A stretch of 64,000 bases of DNA from Methanobacteriota archaeon (lineage in GTDB: Archaea > Halobacteriota > Methanosarcinia > Methanosarcinales > Methanosarcinaceae), in NCBI GenBank assembly GCA_016841625.1, contig JAENYU010000023.1:1-64000 (forward strand), in the 5' to 3' direction. Shown here one piece after another: positions 40,762 to 49,883 of the stretch (positions are counted from its first letter, which is position 1; each line of letters opens with the position of its first letter). The translations under genes and the position numbers were made by a program. The notes beneath the pieces are model-generated. The model made no database searches, had not been told where the DNA came from, and was given only the letters and a program-made list of their open reading frames with translations.

Positions 40762-41805
40762 TCACAGCCTTCCCGGAATGAGAATGCCTATAGCGCAAAA
40801 AACCGAGGTTAGCAAAAACATTGCGTAAGTTGCCTGTTTTTCAGTCACATTATAGTAGTAAGGCAGAACCCATTTCAAAGTAAGAGAGTTGGGGACTTCC
40901 AGAATACCATCCCCACGGTCCCTCCCAAATTTTGCAACGGGGTATTTCTTAACCTTCCAGTACACATACATCAAAAAATTTACTGTGTGCGGAATAAGCA
41001 TAATGAAGCCGCTTATTAAAAAGCCCTGTATAACTATGATAGCCCCTATGGCAGCCCCAATCACCAGGGAACCCACATTTCCCCAGAAAATTTTTGATGG
41101 GTAGTGGTCATAGATGTAATAGCCAAGTAAAGCTCCGGTTAAAGCGACTACTGTTACTATATTCTCAACGTCACTTATCAGTATAGATTTAATAATGAGA
41201 GAACACAATAAAATTACTGATAAGCCGGATGCAAGACCGTTATATCCGGAGTGCATGTTCACGAGATTTGACGCAACAAGTACGTATGTAGGAATTATAA
41301 ACTGAAGAGAGAGAAAACCAAGAGAAATAGCCCAATCCCCAGAGTATAAAACCAGAGGATTGGGTACGTACTGGAGAAGGGGATAGGTACAGTAATACAT
41401 AATTATGAGTTTGGACAACCGTCCTATGTTTATCATATCATCCAGTATCCCGAACAGCCCGAAAAGTACGATAATTACCAGAATAACATAGTTTTGGGTT
41501 GTGAACTTAAAAAATAGGGAATTTAAGGATATTGAAAGTAACGCTATGAGCAGGATAAGAAGCCCGCCTGACGTCGGCACCATTGTTGGCACCTTCTTGT
41601 AATAATCTTTAACTACTAACTTATTTTCCTTCAGCTCATTTATGAAATAAGGCATAGTCACTGCTGTAACTAAGAAGGGAAATAAAAAATTGCTTAAGAG
41701 TTCAAGTACTTCAATCCGATTATTAAGAAGTAAATCCATTAAAATAACCACTTCCAGTTCCCATTTTTCATTTGATCCATATTGTTTTTGATCCTGGATT
41801 GCCAT
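40762..41805 (-). CDS. MraY/WecA-family polyprenyl-phosphate sugar-phosphate transferase
   Basis: 347 aa with about ten membrane segments. Family motifs: FGLFGILDDMINIGR (Asp-Asp Mg-binding pair), ASNLVNMHSGYNGLASG (Asn and nearby residues of the D-N-x-D-G-like site), and FWGNVGSLVIGA. It transfers a sugar-1-phosphate, in archaea often GlcNAc-1-P, to a dolichyl or polyprenyl phosphate on the cytoplasmic side, the first step of N-glycan or surface-polymer synthesis; compare AglH. The start may be ATG 41739 (MDLLLNNRIE) rather than 41805. The archaeal variant lacks the strict NxxNxxDGLDG of bacteria. Confidence 0.82.
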   Translation of the reverse strand: MAIQDQKQYGSNEKWELEVVILMDLLLNNRIEVLELLSNFLFPFLVTAVTMPYFINELKENKLVVKDYYKKVPTMVPTSGGLLILLIALLSISLNSLFFKFTTQNYVILVIIVLFGLFGILDDMINIGRLSKLIIMYYCTYPLLQYVPNPLVLYSGDWAISLGFLSLQFIIPTYVLVASNLVNMHSGYNGLASGLSVILLCSLIIKSILISDVENIVTVVALTGALLGYYIYDHYPSKIFWGNVGSLVIGAAIGAIIVIQGFLISGFIMLIPHTVNFLMYVYWKVKKYPVAKFGRDRGDGILEVPNSLTLKWVLPYYYNVTEKQATYAMFLLTSVFCAIGILIPGRL

Positions 41806-41931
41806 AAATTTCCAGAATATAATCTTTTACGATTTTTTTCATGCACAATCCGCAGAGTTCTACGCCTTATTCTTCAAAATTAATACATTTTGAGGCTGCA
41901 CTTCAGAATAATATCCAGTAAGCTATCGTTT

Positions 41932-41947
41932 AAACAGATATAAATAT
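41932..41947 (+). promoter_or_regulatory. TATA-like motif shared with the M48 gene promoter
   Basis: AAACAGATATAAATAT is identical to 8558-8573. It lies 168 bases before the first VanZ-like ATG in a 309-bp gap between divergent genes. Confidence 0.4.
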
Positions 41948-42114
41948 CTTATTAAATAGAAAGCTCATTATTATAATAGCCAGAATAATATAATAACTGT
42001 TATACACCAGATGTCTCATAATTGAAATGCTTGTTCAAAGCAGGGGGATATTAAAAATCACGCATATAACAATTAGTTTTAAATCAAGTATCCTTCATAA
42101 GTGTATCAGGTAAA

Positions 42115-42618
42115 ATGTCAAAAATAAAAAAATACGATATTTTCGCTTTAAGCACCATTTCATATGCAATCTTGATTCTCTACTTATCAGTTACTTCAAA
42201 CCTGGGAGACCTGAAGAACTTCCTGATAATGACCCTGGGTCACAAAACAAGAGACTCACTCGTTGAAAACAACCTTTATTTTATCAAAGATTTTTTGCTT
42301 GATTCCTTAAAGTTTATCAATGGTCTATCCATAGATCCAGCTCATCTCACAATTTACTTCGTATTCGGGGTTTTACTGTATCTTGCATTCTCTAATTCCA
42401 AAAACCCGTTCTTAGTAAAATATCCGGCAGTTTACGCCATATGCACGGGCACAGCTTATGGCATTCTCAATGAGATCTTTCAGATGTATCTCCCTTTCCG
42501 TGTAGCAAGCATGGCAGACGTAATGTCGAACTTAATTGGAATTGTACTTGCCCAAATTGTTGTAATAATTTTTGCCCATGGACTAAAAGAAATTTTCAAA
42601 ATGAGAGATACTCAATGA
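42115..42618 (+). CDS. VanZ-like membrane protein 1
   Basis: 167 aa with four predicted membrane segments and the VanZ-like pattern: an N-terminal helix, DPAHLTIYFVFGVLLYLAF, and a Glu-rich GILNEIFQMYLPFR, then DVMSNLIGIVLA. VanZ-like proteins are membrane proteins of uncertain function. It lies 42 bp upstream of a paralogue, giving a two-gene operon by recent tandem duplication. The gene opposite encodes a lipid-linked sugar transferase, suggesting an envelope role. Confidence 0.75.
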   Translation: MSKIKKYDIFALSTISYAILILYLSVTSNLGDLKNFLIMTLGHKTRDSLVENNLYFIKDFLLDSLKFINGLSIDPAHLTIYFVFGVLLYLAFSNSKNPFLVKYPAVYAICTGTAYGILNEIFQMYLPFRVASMADVMSNLIGIVLAQIVVIIFAHGLKEIFKMRDTQ

Positions 42619-42660
42619 TAAAAATTTAGATCCAGGGTTAAACAACCACCTGAGGATTAA

Positions 42661-43188
42661 ATGTCAAAACTCACCAAACCTGGCAACTTAATCATAATCA
42701 CAATTTTGTATACTATCCTGATATTCTATCTCTCAGTCACACCCACCGTATCCCCCATAAAAAACTTCCTTAAAACCAATGTCCTCTATAAAACAAGAGA
42801 TTTCCTGGTCCAGAACAACCTTTCTTCTGCCGCAGATATTTTTACAGGACTTTACCACCATGTTGCAGACATGTCCCTGGATATGGGCCACATATCAATC
42901 TACGCAGCCTTCGGATTTCTACTCTACTTCGTGTTTCTGAGATCCAAAAACAAAACACTTAGCAGCCAACCAGCCCTTGCAGCCGTATATGTAGGTTCCG
43001 TGTACGGACTACTCATGGAGATAATTCAATATTTCACTTTAAATCGAAAAACCGACATTACAGACGTGTTTTCAAACCTGCTGGGACTTGCCCTTGCACA
43101 GCTCGCTCTAATCACACTTATTTTCGGATTAAAAGGCCTCATCCTCCTGCTGGAATCAATTCAAAAAAAGAAAGAAGAGATGCTGTGA
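42661..43188 (+). CDS. VanZ-like membrane protein 2
   Basis: 175 aa, paralogue of the preceding gene: same N-terminal pattern (IFYLSVTPT), DMGHISIYAAFGFLLYFVF, LLMEIIQYFTLNRKTDITD, then DVFSNLLGLALAQ. Four membrane segments. The acidic residue in the third segment and the DITDVFSN motif are conserved between both copies. Confidence 0.75.
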   Translation: MSKLTKPGNLIIITILYTILIFYLSVTPTVSPIKNFLKTNVLYKTRDFLVQNNLSSAADIFTGLYHHVADMSLDMGHISIYAAFGFLLYFVFLRSKNKTLSSQPALAAVYVGSVYGLLMEIIQYFTLNRKTDITDVFSNLLGLALAQLALITLIFGLKGLILLLESIQKKKEEML

Positions 43189-43282
43189 ATTCTAAAAATT
43201 CAACAGCGTGTTTATAGTTAGAGGCTTAAAGAAAGTAAGTTTCGGAAAAATCACTCAGTTTTAACGTCTTTAAAACTCAGTA

Positions 43283-43924
43283 TTAACTTTCCTGAACCTT
43301 TTCCCTTCCCAGTTCAAACGCCTTCACGTTCACCTCAACCGTCTTAGGAGGCACAAGCGCTTTCACACTCTCCAGCAGGACCTCTTTTGAAATAGGCAGG
43401 TAGCTTGAAACCGCTCCCACCATCACCACATTCATGGCAAGCCTGCTTCCGGCTTCTGCGGCAAGTTCGTCTGCGTTGAAGGCTTTCACGATATATTTCT
43501 CGGAGAGGGCTTCGAGGATCTTCGAAACTTCCGGGTATGCAGCCAGGCCCGATGTAACGGTTACCGGAACCACAGCTTCAGTGTTTACGATCACAACCCC
43601 GCCGTCCTTCAAAAAGTCCACATATCTCAGCGCCTCCATGGGTTCCAGGGCAAGCATCAGGTCCGCGCCTTTCTCAGGGATCATGGACCCGAGCTCGGCT
43701 CCTATCCGGATGTGATTTACGACCGAGCCCCCGCGCTGGGCCATGCCGTGAGTCTCGGCTGCGCGGATGGGAAGGCCTGCTGCAACCGCGGCTTTCCCGA
43801 TAACATCCGAGGCAAGGATGGCGCCCTGCCCTCCTACTCCGGTAATCAGGAGGTCAAAACTCTGTTTCGGGCTTTCAGCCTCACCAGCATTTGCTTCACT
43901 TCCACTAATTCCACTTCCACTCAT
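43283..43924 (-). CDS. iorB: Indolepyruvate:ferredoxin oxidoreductase, beta subunit
   Basis: 213 aa. It has the gamma-type 2-oxoacid oxidoreductase domain with LLITGVGGQGAILASDVIGK near residue 28 and ETHGMAQRGGSVVNHIRIG. With IorA it oxidatively decarboxylates aryl pyruvates to aryl-acyl-CoA, reducing ferredoxin; in methanogens it may also work in reverse for aromatic amino acid synthesis. The ATG overlaps the iorA stop by 4 bases (ATGA), so it is translationally coupled. Confidence 0.93.
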   Translation of the reverse strand: MSGSGISGSEANAGEAESPKQSFDLLITGVGGQGAILASDVIGKAAVAAGLPIRAAETHGMAQRGGSVVNHIRIGAELGSMIPEKGADLMLALEPMEALRYVDFLKDGGVVIVNTEAVVPVTVTSGLAAYPEVSKILEALSEKYIVKAFNADELAAEAGSRLAMNVVMVGAVSSYLPISKEVLLESVKALVPPKTVEVNVKAFELGREKVQES

Positions 43925-45729
43925 TTCTTCACCTCCTCGATTGCGTCAAACTTGCATATCTGGGCACATACCCCGCACCCACTGCAAAGAGCAGTGATAA
44001 CTGCGACCTTCTTTTCCTCGTCAAACTCGATTGCAGGGCAACCGAACTTAACGCACTGCTTGCAACCTTCACACTTCTCAGGGTCAACCAGATAGGGGAC
44101 GCGCCTGATTCCAGCCCGCTTTGCTGTAATCACGCAGGGCTGCTTTGCTATTACCACAGCCGTGCCTTCGAATTCCTTTGCGGTTTTGAAGGCTTCCTGG
44201 GTCTCTTCAAGGTCGTAGGGGTCGACAACGGTCACAAGCCCGGCTCCCATGGCTTTGCAGAGTTCGGCAAGCGAGACTTCCACGGTTGGCTCCCCTGTTG
44301 CGGTAAAGCCCATGCCGGGGTTTGGCTGGTGCCCGGTCATGCCGGTGATGCGGTTGTCCAGGATGGTAACCGTGATGTCAGCTTTGTTGTAGATGGCGTT
44401 CAGGAGCGAGTTCATGCCTGTGTGGAAGAAGGTCGAGTCCCCTATAGAGCAGCAGATAGGCCGCTTCTCGCCCGCGTGGTAGAGCCCTGATGCTATGCTG
44501 ATGCTTGAGCCCATGCAGAGCGTGGTCTCGACCGTACCGCTCTGGATCCCCAGAGTGTAGCAGCCAATGTCGCTCGGGTAGACAGCGTCTTTTCCAAAGA
44601 CTTTCTTCATGGAATGGAAAGTTGCCCTGTGGGAACAGCCGGCACAGAGAGAAGGCGGACGGGGGGCAAGCTCGAGAGCTGCAGCCGCAGCTTCAGACCC
44701 GGGTTCTTCAGGCAGGTCGAAGACCTTTCCGAGAGCTTTCAGGAAGATGCTTACGTTCAGTTCCCCTTCCCGCGGGACAAAACCGTTCATCTTCCCGAGG
44801 ATGGAAACGGGAAGCCCGGCGTCCTGTGCGATCATCTTTACCTGCTCTTCCACAATAGGCTCCAGTTCCTCAAACACGAGCACGGCGTCCACAGTTTCCA
44901 GCAGTTCCCGGATAAGCTTCTTCGGGACCGGGTAAGCTCCGATCTTCAGGAAGGAAGCTTCAACCCCAAGTACTTCAAGGGCTTCTTTTGCATAGACCGA
45001 AGCAATGCCTGCCCCGATTACCCCGAACTTTGCATCCGGGTTCAGCTCAAGGGAATTCCAGGGTGATTCCGCCAGGGCATCTTCCATGTCCTGCTGGATC
45101 GAGAGGATGTGGGTGTGCCTTGGCCGGGCGTTCTTCGGGAGCATGACCCAGCGGTCAAGCAGCTTTTCGAAATTAGCGGGCGGTTTGTCGGTGGGAATAT
45201 CCCCGAGTTCGATGTCTGACTTCCCGTGAGAGATCCTGGTCGTTGGCCGGAAGATCACGGGCATCTCGAACTTTTCCGAAAACTCAAAAGCATAGGGGAG
45301 CATGTCCTTTGCTTCCTGGGGAGTTGACGGGTCAAAACAGGGCACCAGGGCAAACTGGGCGTAGCGCCGCGTATCCTGCTCATTCTGGGAGGAATGGCAG
45401 GAGGGGTCATCACCCACAATAACAATCAGTCCGCCCTTTGTCCCGGCGTAGGCAAGGGTCATGAAGGGGTCGGCTGCCACGTTCAACCCCACGTGCTTCA
45501 TGGTAACCACCGAGCGCACTCCGGCCCAGGCGGCCCCGACTACCACTTCCATTGCCACCTTTTCATTCACGGACCATTCGACATAGTAGTCCCGCTCCTT
45601 CCGGGCCGCAAGGGTATCGATGATCTCCGAAGAAGGAGTCCCCGGATAACCAGCAGCCACCTGCACGCCGCCTTCTAAAAGGCCCCGGGCAATTGCCACA
45701 TTTCCAAGCATGTACTCGCGTGTCGTCAT
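43921..45729 (-). CDS. iorA: Indolepyruvate:ferredoxin oxidoreductase, alpha subunit
   Basis: 602 aa. The N-terminal domain has GYPGTPSSEIIDT; the TPP-binding domain has GDSTFFHTGMNSLLNA and LDNRITGMTGHQPNPG. The C-terminus has two 4Fe-4S ferredoxin motifs (CEGCKQCVKFGCP and CSGCGVCAQICK). In the first, the usual spacing CxxCxxCxxxCP has an extra residue, as in other IorA proteins. Cytoplasmic, oxygen-sensitive. First gene of the iorAB operon. Confidence 0.95.
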   Translation of the reverse strand: MTTREYMLGNVAIARGLLEGGVQVAAGYPGTPSSEIIDTLAARKERDYYVEWSVNEKVAMEVVVGAAWAGVRSVVTMKHVGLNVAADPFMTLAYAGTKGGLIVIVGDDPSCHSSQNEQDTRRYAQFALVPCFDPSTPQEAKDMLPYAFEFSEKFEMPVIFRPTTRISHGKSDIELGDIPTDKPPANFEKLLDRWVMLPKNARPRHTHILSIQQDMEDALAESPWNSLELNPDAKFGVIGAGIASVYAKEALEVLGVEASFLKIGAYPVPKKLIRELLETVDAVLVFEELEPIVEEQVKMIAQDAGLPVSILGKMNGFVPREGELNVSIFLKALGKVFDLPEEPGSEAAAAALELAPRPPSLCAGCSHRATFHSMKKVFGKDAVYPSDIGCYTLGIQSGTVETTLCMGSSISIASGLYHAGEKRPICCSIGDSTFFHTGMNSLLNAIYNKADITVTILDNRITGMTGHQPNPGMGFTATGEPTVEVSLAELCKAMGAGLVTVVDPYDLEETQEAFKTAKEFEGTAVVIAKQPCVITAKRAGIRRVPYLVDPEKCEGCKQCVKFGCPAIEFDEEKKVAVITALCSGCGVCAQICKFDAIEEVKK

Positions 45730-46486
45730 AATTCTGATCTCCAGCGTTTAAACAATAAAAATTCAATTCCAATAACAGTTTAAATACAGTTCATTATCAA
45801 TCAGTCGATAAATTGTAAGTCCCTGAGAGGACAGTCCAGGCAAACAAAACCTGCTGTCCCGAAACTAAGTAAAACTTTTGTATTATCAAAATAACACGAT
45901 CGATAATATACTTTCGGATAATTGTTCAGGGATTTTTCTTGTGCAGAGGTTAGCTAACAAGCCGGAAAAAGTTACATGTTTTGTATAGACGGAATTAGAA
46001 CCGGAGCCTTTTTCGAATGAAATCATCTCAAAAAGCCAGAGCAGCGTGAATACCGCATCCCCGTGGAATTTTCCCGCTCGAATAGCGGCCTGCCCATAAA
46101 GACTTAGTAAAAAAAGATTCAATACGAGCAGCCAGAACACTCAACAGACTGAATTTCGCTGAAACTCAAAACCGGCAGGGGATGAAAACCCAAAAACTTT
46201 GAAATTTGAGTCCCCTTACCGCCCTTGTTAACACGATTGGAACTGCTTTGCGACCGCTAGCCCTGTATTCCATTCACCTGGGTCTCGATAAAAGCATTAC
46301 AGTCCAATTAAATATAATTATATTTGAAATGTTGGTTGGCTCAGCATCTCTGGCCCGCCGGCTTACGCACGCTTCGCGCCTTTGGGCTTCGCCGGGGTCA
46401 TTAGGTGCCATTTAAAGTCTATATGCTCAAACCATATAGTTATATATTGAGATGGCTCATAAAACAAATATGGCAACAGCATATAG
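45730..46486. other. Intergenic region with a GC-rich patch
   Basis: About 750 bp between divergent genes. A minus ORF at 45886-46140 (84 codons) is not convincing. At about 46340-46410 a GC-rich patch (CCCGCCGGCTTACGC, CTTCGCCGGGG) stands out from AT-rich surroundings and looks like a decayed repeat. TTATATATTGA near 46438 is a good TATA box for the toxin gene. Confidence 0.5.
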
Positions 46487-46834
46487 GTGTTTGAAACTTT
46501 GGACTCCAAAACACTGGTGAAAGAAACCAGAGTACTGGCGGAAGATGAAATCATTGATATCTCCATCACAAAAGTTAAAGAATCACCGCAAATACCCTTC
46601 GGCGTAAAGTATAGTTTCAACTATAGAGTGAAATCTGCATCCTCCGAATGGAAAACAGCCATCAGAGTTGATAATGCCCATGTGATAAAAGGGCATAAAA
46701 GAAGGGACCACAAACACATATTTGACAACCAGCCAGTAGAATTCGAATTCATATCCTTGAAACAAATATATGAAGAAATTCTCAATCAGATAGACCAAAA
46801 CAGGGGGTTCATAGATGAAATTAAAAGACATTGA
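46487..46834 (+). CDS. TumE-like (DUF6516) putative toxin
   Basis: 115 aa, starting GTG 46487 about 40 bases after a TATA-like box. The features fit the TumE/DUF6516 family: an N-terminal beta-strand region, an NYRVKSASSEWKTAIRVDNAH core, and HKRRDHKHIFDNQP. It is partnered with a downstream HTH protein whose ATG overlaps its end by 20 bases, the usual layout for this archaeal toxin-antitoxin pair. The mode of action in archaea is not established. Confidence 0.75.
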   Translation: MFETLDSKTLVKETRVLAEDEIIDISITKVKESPQIPFGVKYSFNYRVKSASSEWKTAIRVDNAHVIKGHKRRDHKHIFDNQPVEFEFISLKQIYEEILNQIDQNRGFIDEIKRH

Positions 46835-47198
46835 AATCAAGGTCATGTCCGATGAGGCTTACGGAGACCACCTGAACCAGCTCTTTGAGGACCTCAGAGC
46901 CGGCAAACCAACCGGAAAACGAAAACCCAAAATAATAGCCCGCACCCCCGAAGACGTATCAAAGATCCTCACAAATGAACGTATCCGCCTGCTTCAGGTG
47001 ATTCGGGAAAAGAAGCCTGAATCCATCAGTGAGCTTGCCCGCCTCCTGAACCGCAGCCAGTCCAATGTCTCAAACGATGTAAAATATCTAGAAGGAATCG
47101 GGCTGCTGGAACTTGAAGAGAAAAATGACCCTGTAATGCATAAGAAACCGGTAGTTAATTATGATGCGGTGCGGATAACGGTGAACCTGAGCTGCTAA
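46815..47198 (+). CDS. HTH DNA-binding protein, putative antitoxin
   Basis: 127 aa with a winged HTH of MarR/ArsR-like type: RLLQVIREKKPESISELARL, then NRSQSNVSNDVKYLEGIGLL. Such small HTH proteins accompany DUF6516 proteins in archaea. The start is ATG 46815 behind GGGG. It probably represses its own operon and neutralises the toxin. Confidence 0.8.
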   Translation: MKLKDIEIKVMSDEAYGDHLNQLFEDLRAGKPTGKRKPKIIARTPEDVSKILTNERIRLLQVIREKKPESISELARLLNRSQSNVSNDVKYLEGIGLLELEEKNDPVMHKKPVVNYDAVRITVNLSC

Positions 47199-47298
47199 TT
47201 CACCGGGAATGCCAGCTCCGACTAAGTGAAAGCGTCACAAAAAGAGTGGGCTATCCGGTAAAATTAAAATGCGTTGATTCGAAGGGCTGGCCCATGAA

Positions 47299-48108
47299 TC
47301 AATTATTCTCCAGAAACTTCTCAAGTTTTACAATCTCTTCAAGCTCAATGTCGAATTCTTCTCCTTTCAGGGACGCCTTGAAAAGCTCTCTGTCTGCAGG
47401 AATCACTGCGGCAACTTTTGAAGGATCAACGGCTTCCAGCAGCTCGGCTTTAATGTCTTCCTCGACCTTGTTCAGCACGAAGAAAACCCTGTTTCCGGCC
47501 TGAGCCCCGAGGGCCTCGAACTTTCTGGACAACTTCAGGGATTCGTAGGAGGGGTCAATCACGACCAGGATCGTGTCAAAGTCTTTGGCAACACCCCGCC
47601 CGAAGTGCTCGACCCCGGCTTCCGTGTCCACGACCACGATGTCATCCTCTGCCAGGTCGAGGTTTTCGAGAAATTCCCGGGTAAGGACTCCCATTGGACA
47701 GGCACAGCCTTCCCCGAAATCGTGGATCTTGCCGATTGCCATGAGCCTGATCCTCCCCATTTCTTCCACGAACTCCGGAGGGATGTCGGAAAGTTTCCAC
47801 CTTTTCTCAAAAAAGCGGGACTGCTGTTGCTGAGGAGCACTTCCCGAGCCGCCCGGGCCGCCAAGTCCGCCCAGCCCACCGATTGCAGAGGTCTTCGGAG
47901 CCTTTTGCTTCTGCTTGAAACCCTGTTTCCCCCCGAAGTACTTCATCAGGTCTTTTGGGGCTGCCAACCCGAGCTGGGTGTGCAGGCCGTAGTTGGACTC
48001 GTCAGTGTCGAGCACCAGGACGTTTTTCTTTTTTGCCATCTGCTTTGCGAGGAGGGCAGAAACCGTGCTTTTTCCGCATCCACCTTTTCCGCATACTGCT
48101 ATTTTCAT
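47299..48108 (-). CDS. cooC: CooC-like Ni-insertion ATPase
   Basis: 269 aa with a deviant Walker A of the MinD/CooC type (CGKGGCGKSTV at residues 6-16), LDTDESNYGLH, and the CACPMG Cys pair near residue 135 typical of CooC, where it binds Ni or Zn at the dimer interface. A Gly/Pro/Gln-rich insert (GGLGGLGGPGGSGS) at about 77-92 is unusual. CooC proteins help load nickel into the C-cluster of CO dehydrogenase. No CODH gene is next to it here. ATG 48108 follows GGTGA. Confidence 0.88.
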   Translation of the reverse strand: MKIAVCGKGGCGKSTVSALLAKQMAKKKNVLVLDTDESNYGLHTQLGLAAPKDLMKYFGGKQGFKQKQKAPKTSAIGGLGGLGGPGGSGSAPQQQQSRFFEKRWKLSDIPPEFVEEMGRIRLMAIGKIHDFGEGCACPMGVLTREFLENLDLAEDDIVVVDTEAGVEHFGRGVAKDFDTILVVIDPSYESLKLSRKFEALGAQAGNRVFFVLNKVEEDIKAELLEAVDPSKVAAVIPADRELFKASLKGEEFDIELEEIVKLEKFLENN

Positions 48109-48239
48109 TCAGGATCACCAATTAATAATTGTTTTCAGTACTTTACTTCGTGATAAGTTAAAAACCTGTTTTCCAGAGCCGAAAAAGAATAGAAAAAATG
48201 TACTCCAGATAATAGCTATATCAATAAGAAGGGATAAAA

Positions 48240-48315
48240 TTCACTAAAAGCTAAAGTTCACTAAAAGCTAAAGTTCACTAAAAACTAAAGTTCACTAAAA
48301 GCTAAAGTTCACAAA
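48240..48315 (+). repeat. 17-bp tandem repeat (4 copies plus partial)
   Basis: TTCACTAAAAGCTAAAG occurs at 48240, 48257, 48274 (one change, G to A) and 48291, then a partial copy. It sits just upstream of the MscS-like gene and may vary in copy number. Confidence 0.85.
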
Positions 48316-48335
48316 CGAATTGAAAAATCGGGCAT

Positions 48336-49547
48336 TTGCCCGGAAGCCTGGGGAGAGGAGAGGGGATACTGATACTGGAAGATTACCTGGCAAGCCTTAT
48401 TGCACTGGGAGTTACACTTGTCCTTGTTTTTGGCATTGATTACCTGTTTCGCCGGGCAAAAATGATAAAAGGGGATGTTAAACTTGTCCGGCAGCTTATT
48501 CAGCTAGCAGTCCTGAGCATTGGCCTGATTTTCATAATCTTCAGCCTCCCGATCCCTTACACTAACAAAGAGTCAATACTCCAGCTCCTGGGAATTATTG
48601 CCGGGGCTGCAATCGCCCTTTCCTCCACAACTTTTATTGCAAACGCCATGTCCGGGATTATGCTCCGCATTATAAAGCCTTTCAGGGTAGGGGACTATAT
48701 TGAAAGTGAAACCGTCTTCGGGAGAGTCACGGATATCCACATCCTGCACACGGAAGTCCAGTCCATTGACCGGGACCTTGTGACCCTTCCCAACCTCAAG
48801 CTGGTCTCCAGTCCCCTTAAGACAATCCGTAACTCGGGCACGATCATAAGTACCAGCATCTCACTTGGCTATGATGTTTCCTGGAAAAAAATTGAAAAAG
48901 ACCTGCTCCTTGCCGCAGAAAAAACCGGTCTGGAAACCCCTTTTGTCCAGATCCTGGAACTGGGAGACTTTTCGGTCACTTACAAGGTAGGGGGGCTCTT
49001 GAAAGACGTTGGAAGCCTTATTTCGGCCCGCTCGGATTTTAAAAAGGCGGTGCTCGACGCCCTCCATGGAGATAATATAGAGATCGTCTCCCCCAATTTC
49101 ATGAACCAGAGGGTGTTAAAGGAAGGGCTTGTCTTCATCCCTCCTAATGAACTGGCAAAACCCGAAAGAGTTGAAAAGCCAGCTGAGAAAAAACCCGAAC
49201 AGATAATCTTCGACAAGGCCATAGAGGCTGAAATTCTGGACCGGATTGAAAAAGTCCTCGAAAGCCTCGAAAATAATGAAAAAGAACTCGGGCAGCAGGT
49301 CCACAGCGTCCCTGATGAAAGCCAGCGAGAAAGCCTGGAAAATAAACTGGAACTCCTGATAAACCAGAAGGAAGGGGTAAAAGCCGATTTTGAAACGATG
49401 AAGAAACAAAAGGAAGAAGAGGAAGAAAAAACCGATCCCGAACTATTTTCAAGACAGGTCCAGAGCCTCAACCTGAAAGCCGACCACCTGGATATCATGA
49501 GGAGAAAACTCGAAAAAGAGGTGAAAAAGATATTGGAGGAAAAATAG
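48336..49547 (+). CDS. MscS-family mechanosensitive channel with coiled-coil tail
   Basis: About 400 aa. Three membrane segments lie in the first 110 residues, then the MscS core (GIIAGAAIALSSTTFIANAM, IIKPFRVGDYIE, DRDLVTLPNLKLV). The C-terminal 130 residues are a charged helical coiled coil, an extension not seen in simple MscS. It opens under membrane tension to release solutes. There is no ATG near the beginning: TTG 48336 is the longest option, while a strong GGAGAGGAGAGGGG lies between it and a later CTG/ATA, so the true start is uncertain. Confidence 0.85.
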   Translation: MPGSLGRGEGILILEDYLASLIALGVTLVLVFGIDYLFRRAKMIKGDVKLVRQLIQLAVLSIGLIFIIFSLPIPYTNKESILQLLGIIAGAAIALSSTTFIANAMSGIMLRIIKPFRVGDYIESETVFGRVTDIHILHTEVQSIDRDLVTLPNLKLVSSPLKTIRNSGTIISTSISLGYDVSWKKIEKDLLLAAEKTGLETPFVQILELGDFSVTYKVGGLLKDVGSLISARSDFKKAVLDALHGDNIEIVSPNFMNQRVLKEGLVFIPPNELAKPERVEKPAEKKPEQIIFDKAIEAEILDRIEKVLESLENNEKELGQQVHSVPDESQRESLENKLELLINQKEGVKADFETMKKQKEEEEEKTDPELFSRQVQSLNLKADHLDIMRRKLEKEVKKILEEK

Positions 49548-49883
49548 CTGCTTGAAAGATGATAATCCAGTATAACGAATAAAAGAAACATATCAGAATA
49601 CATGAGATGCCATAACAAAAAATAAATGAAAACTTATACAAATTAAAATGAATACGCCAATAATAGAAACAACTTGAATGGTGAACGGTATAATCTGGAA
49701 CATGGACACTCTCACTTTGATAAACGTGATTATAAAAGATCACTATCTATTTGGTAGACGAAGCCTTCACAGAGCCAGCTTTGCCATATAATTTAAAGAG
49801 GATACGATATTCAGTACGAATTGATTACCCATATCCGAATAATTGAAATTTATCTATTATTTTTCTTTTCTCCTGCTATGTAT

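Noticed and set aside
44609-45066. Several plus-strand ORFs inside iorA
   Set aside because: Antisense shadows caused by the high-GC codon pattern of iorA.
45886-46140. 84-aa minus ORF with hydrophobic start upstream of iorA
   Set aside because: No ribosome site, mixed composition, not linked to a neighbour; possible relic only.
48237-48315. CRISPR-like array
   Set aside because: The 17-bp units are contiguous with no spacers, so it is a simple tandem repeat.
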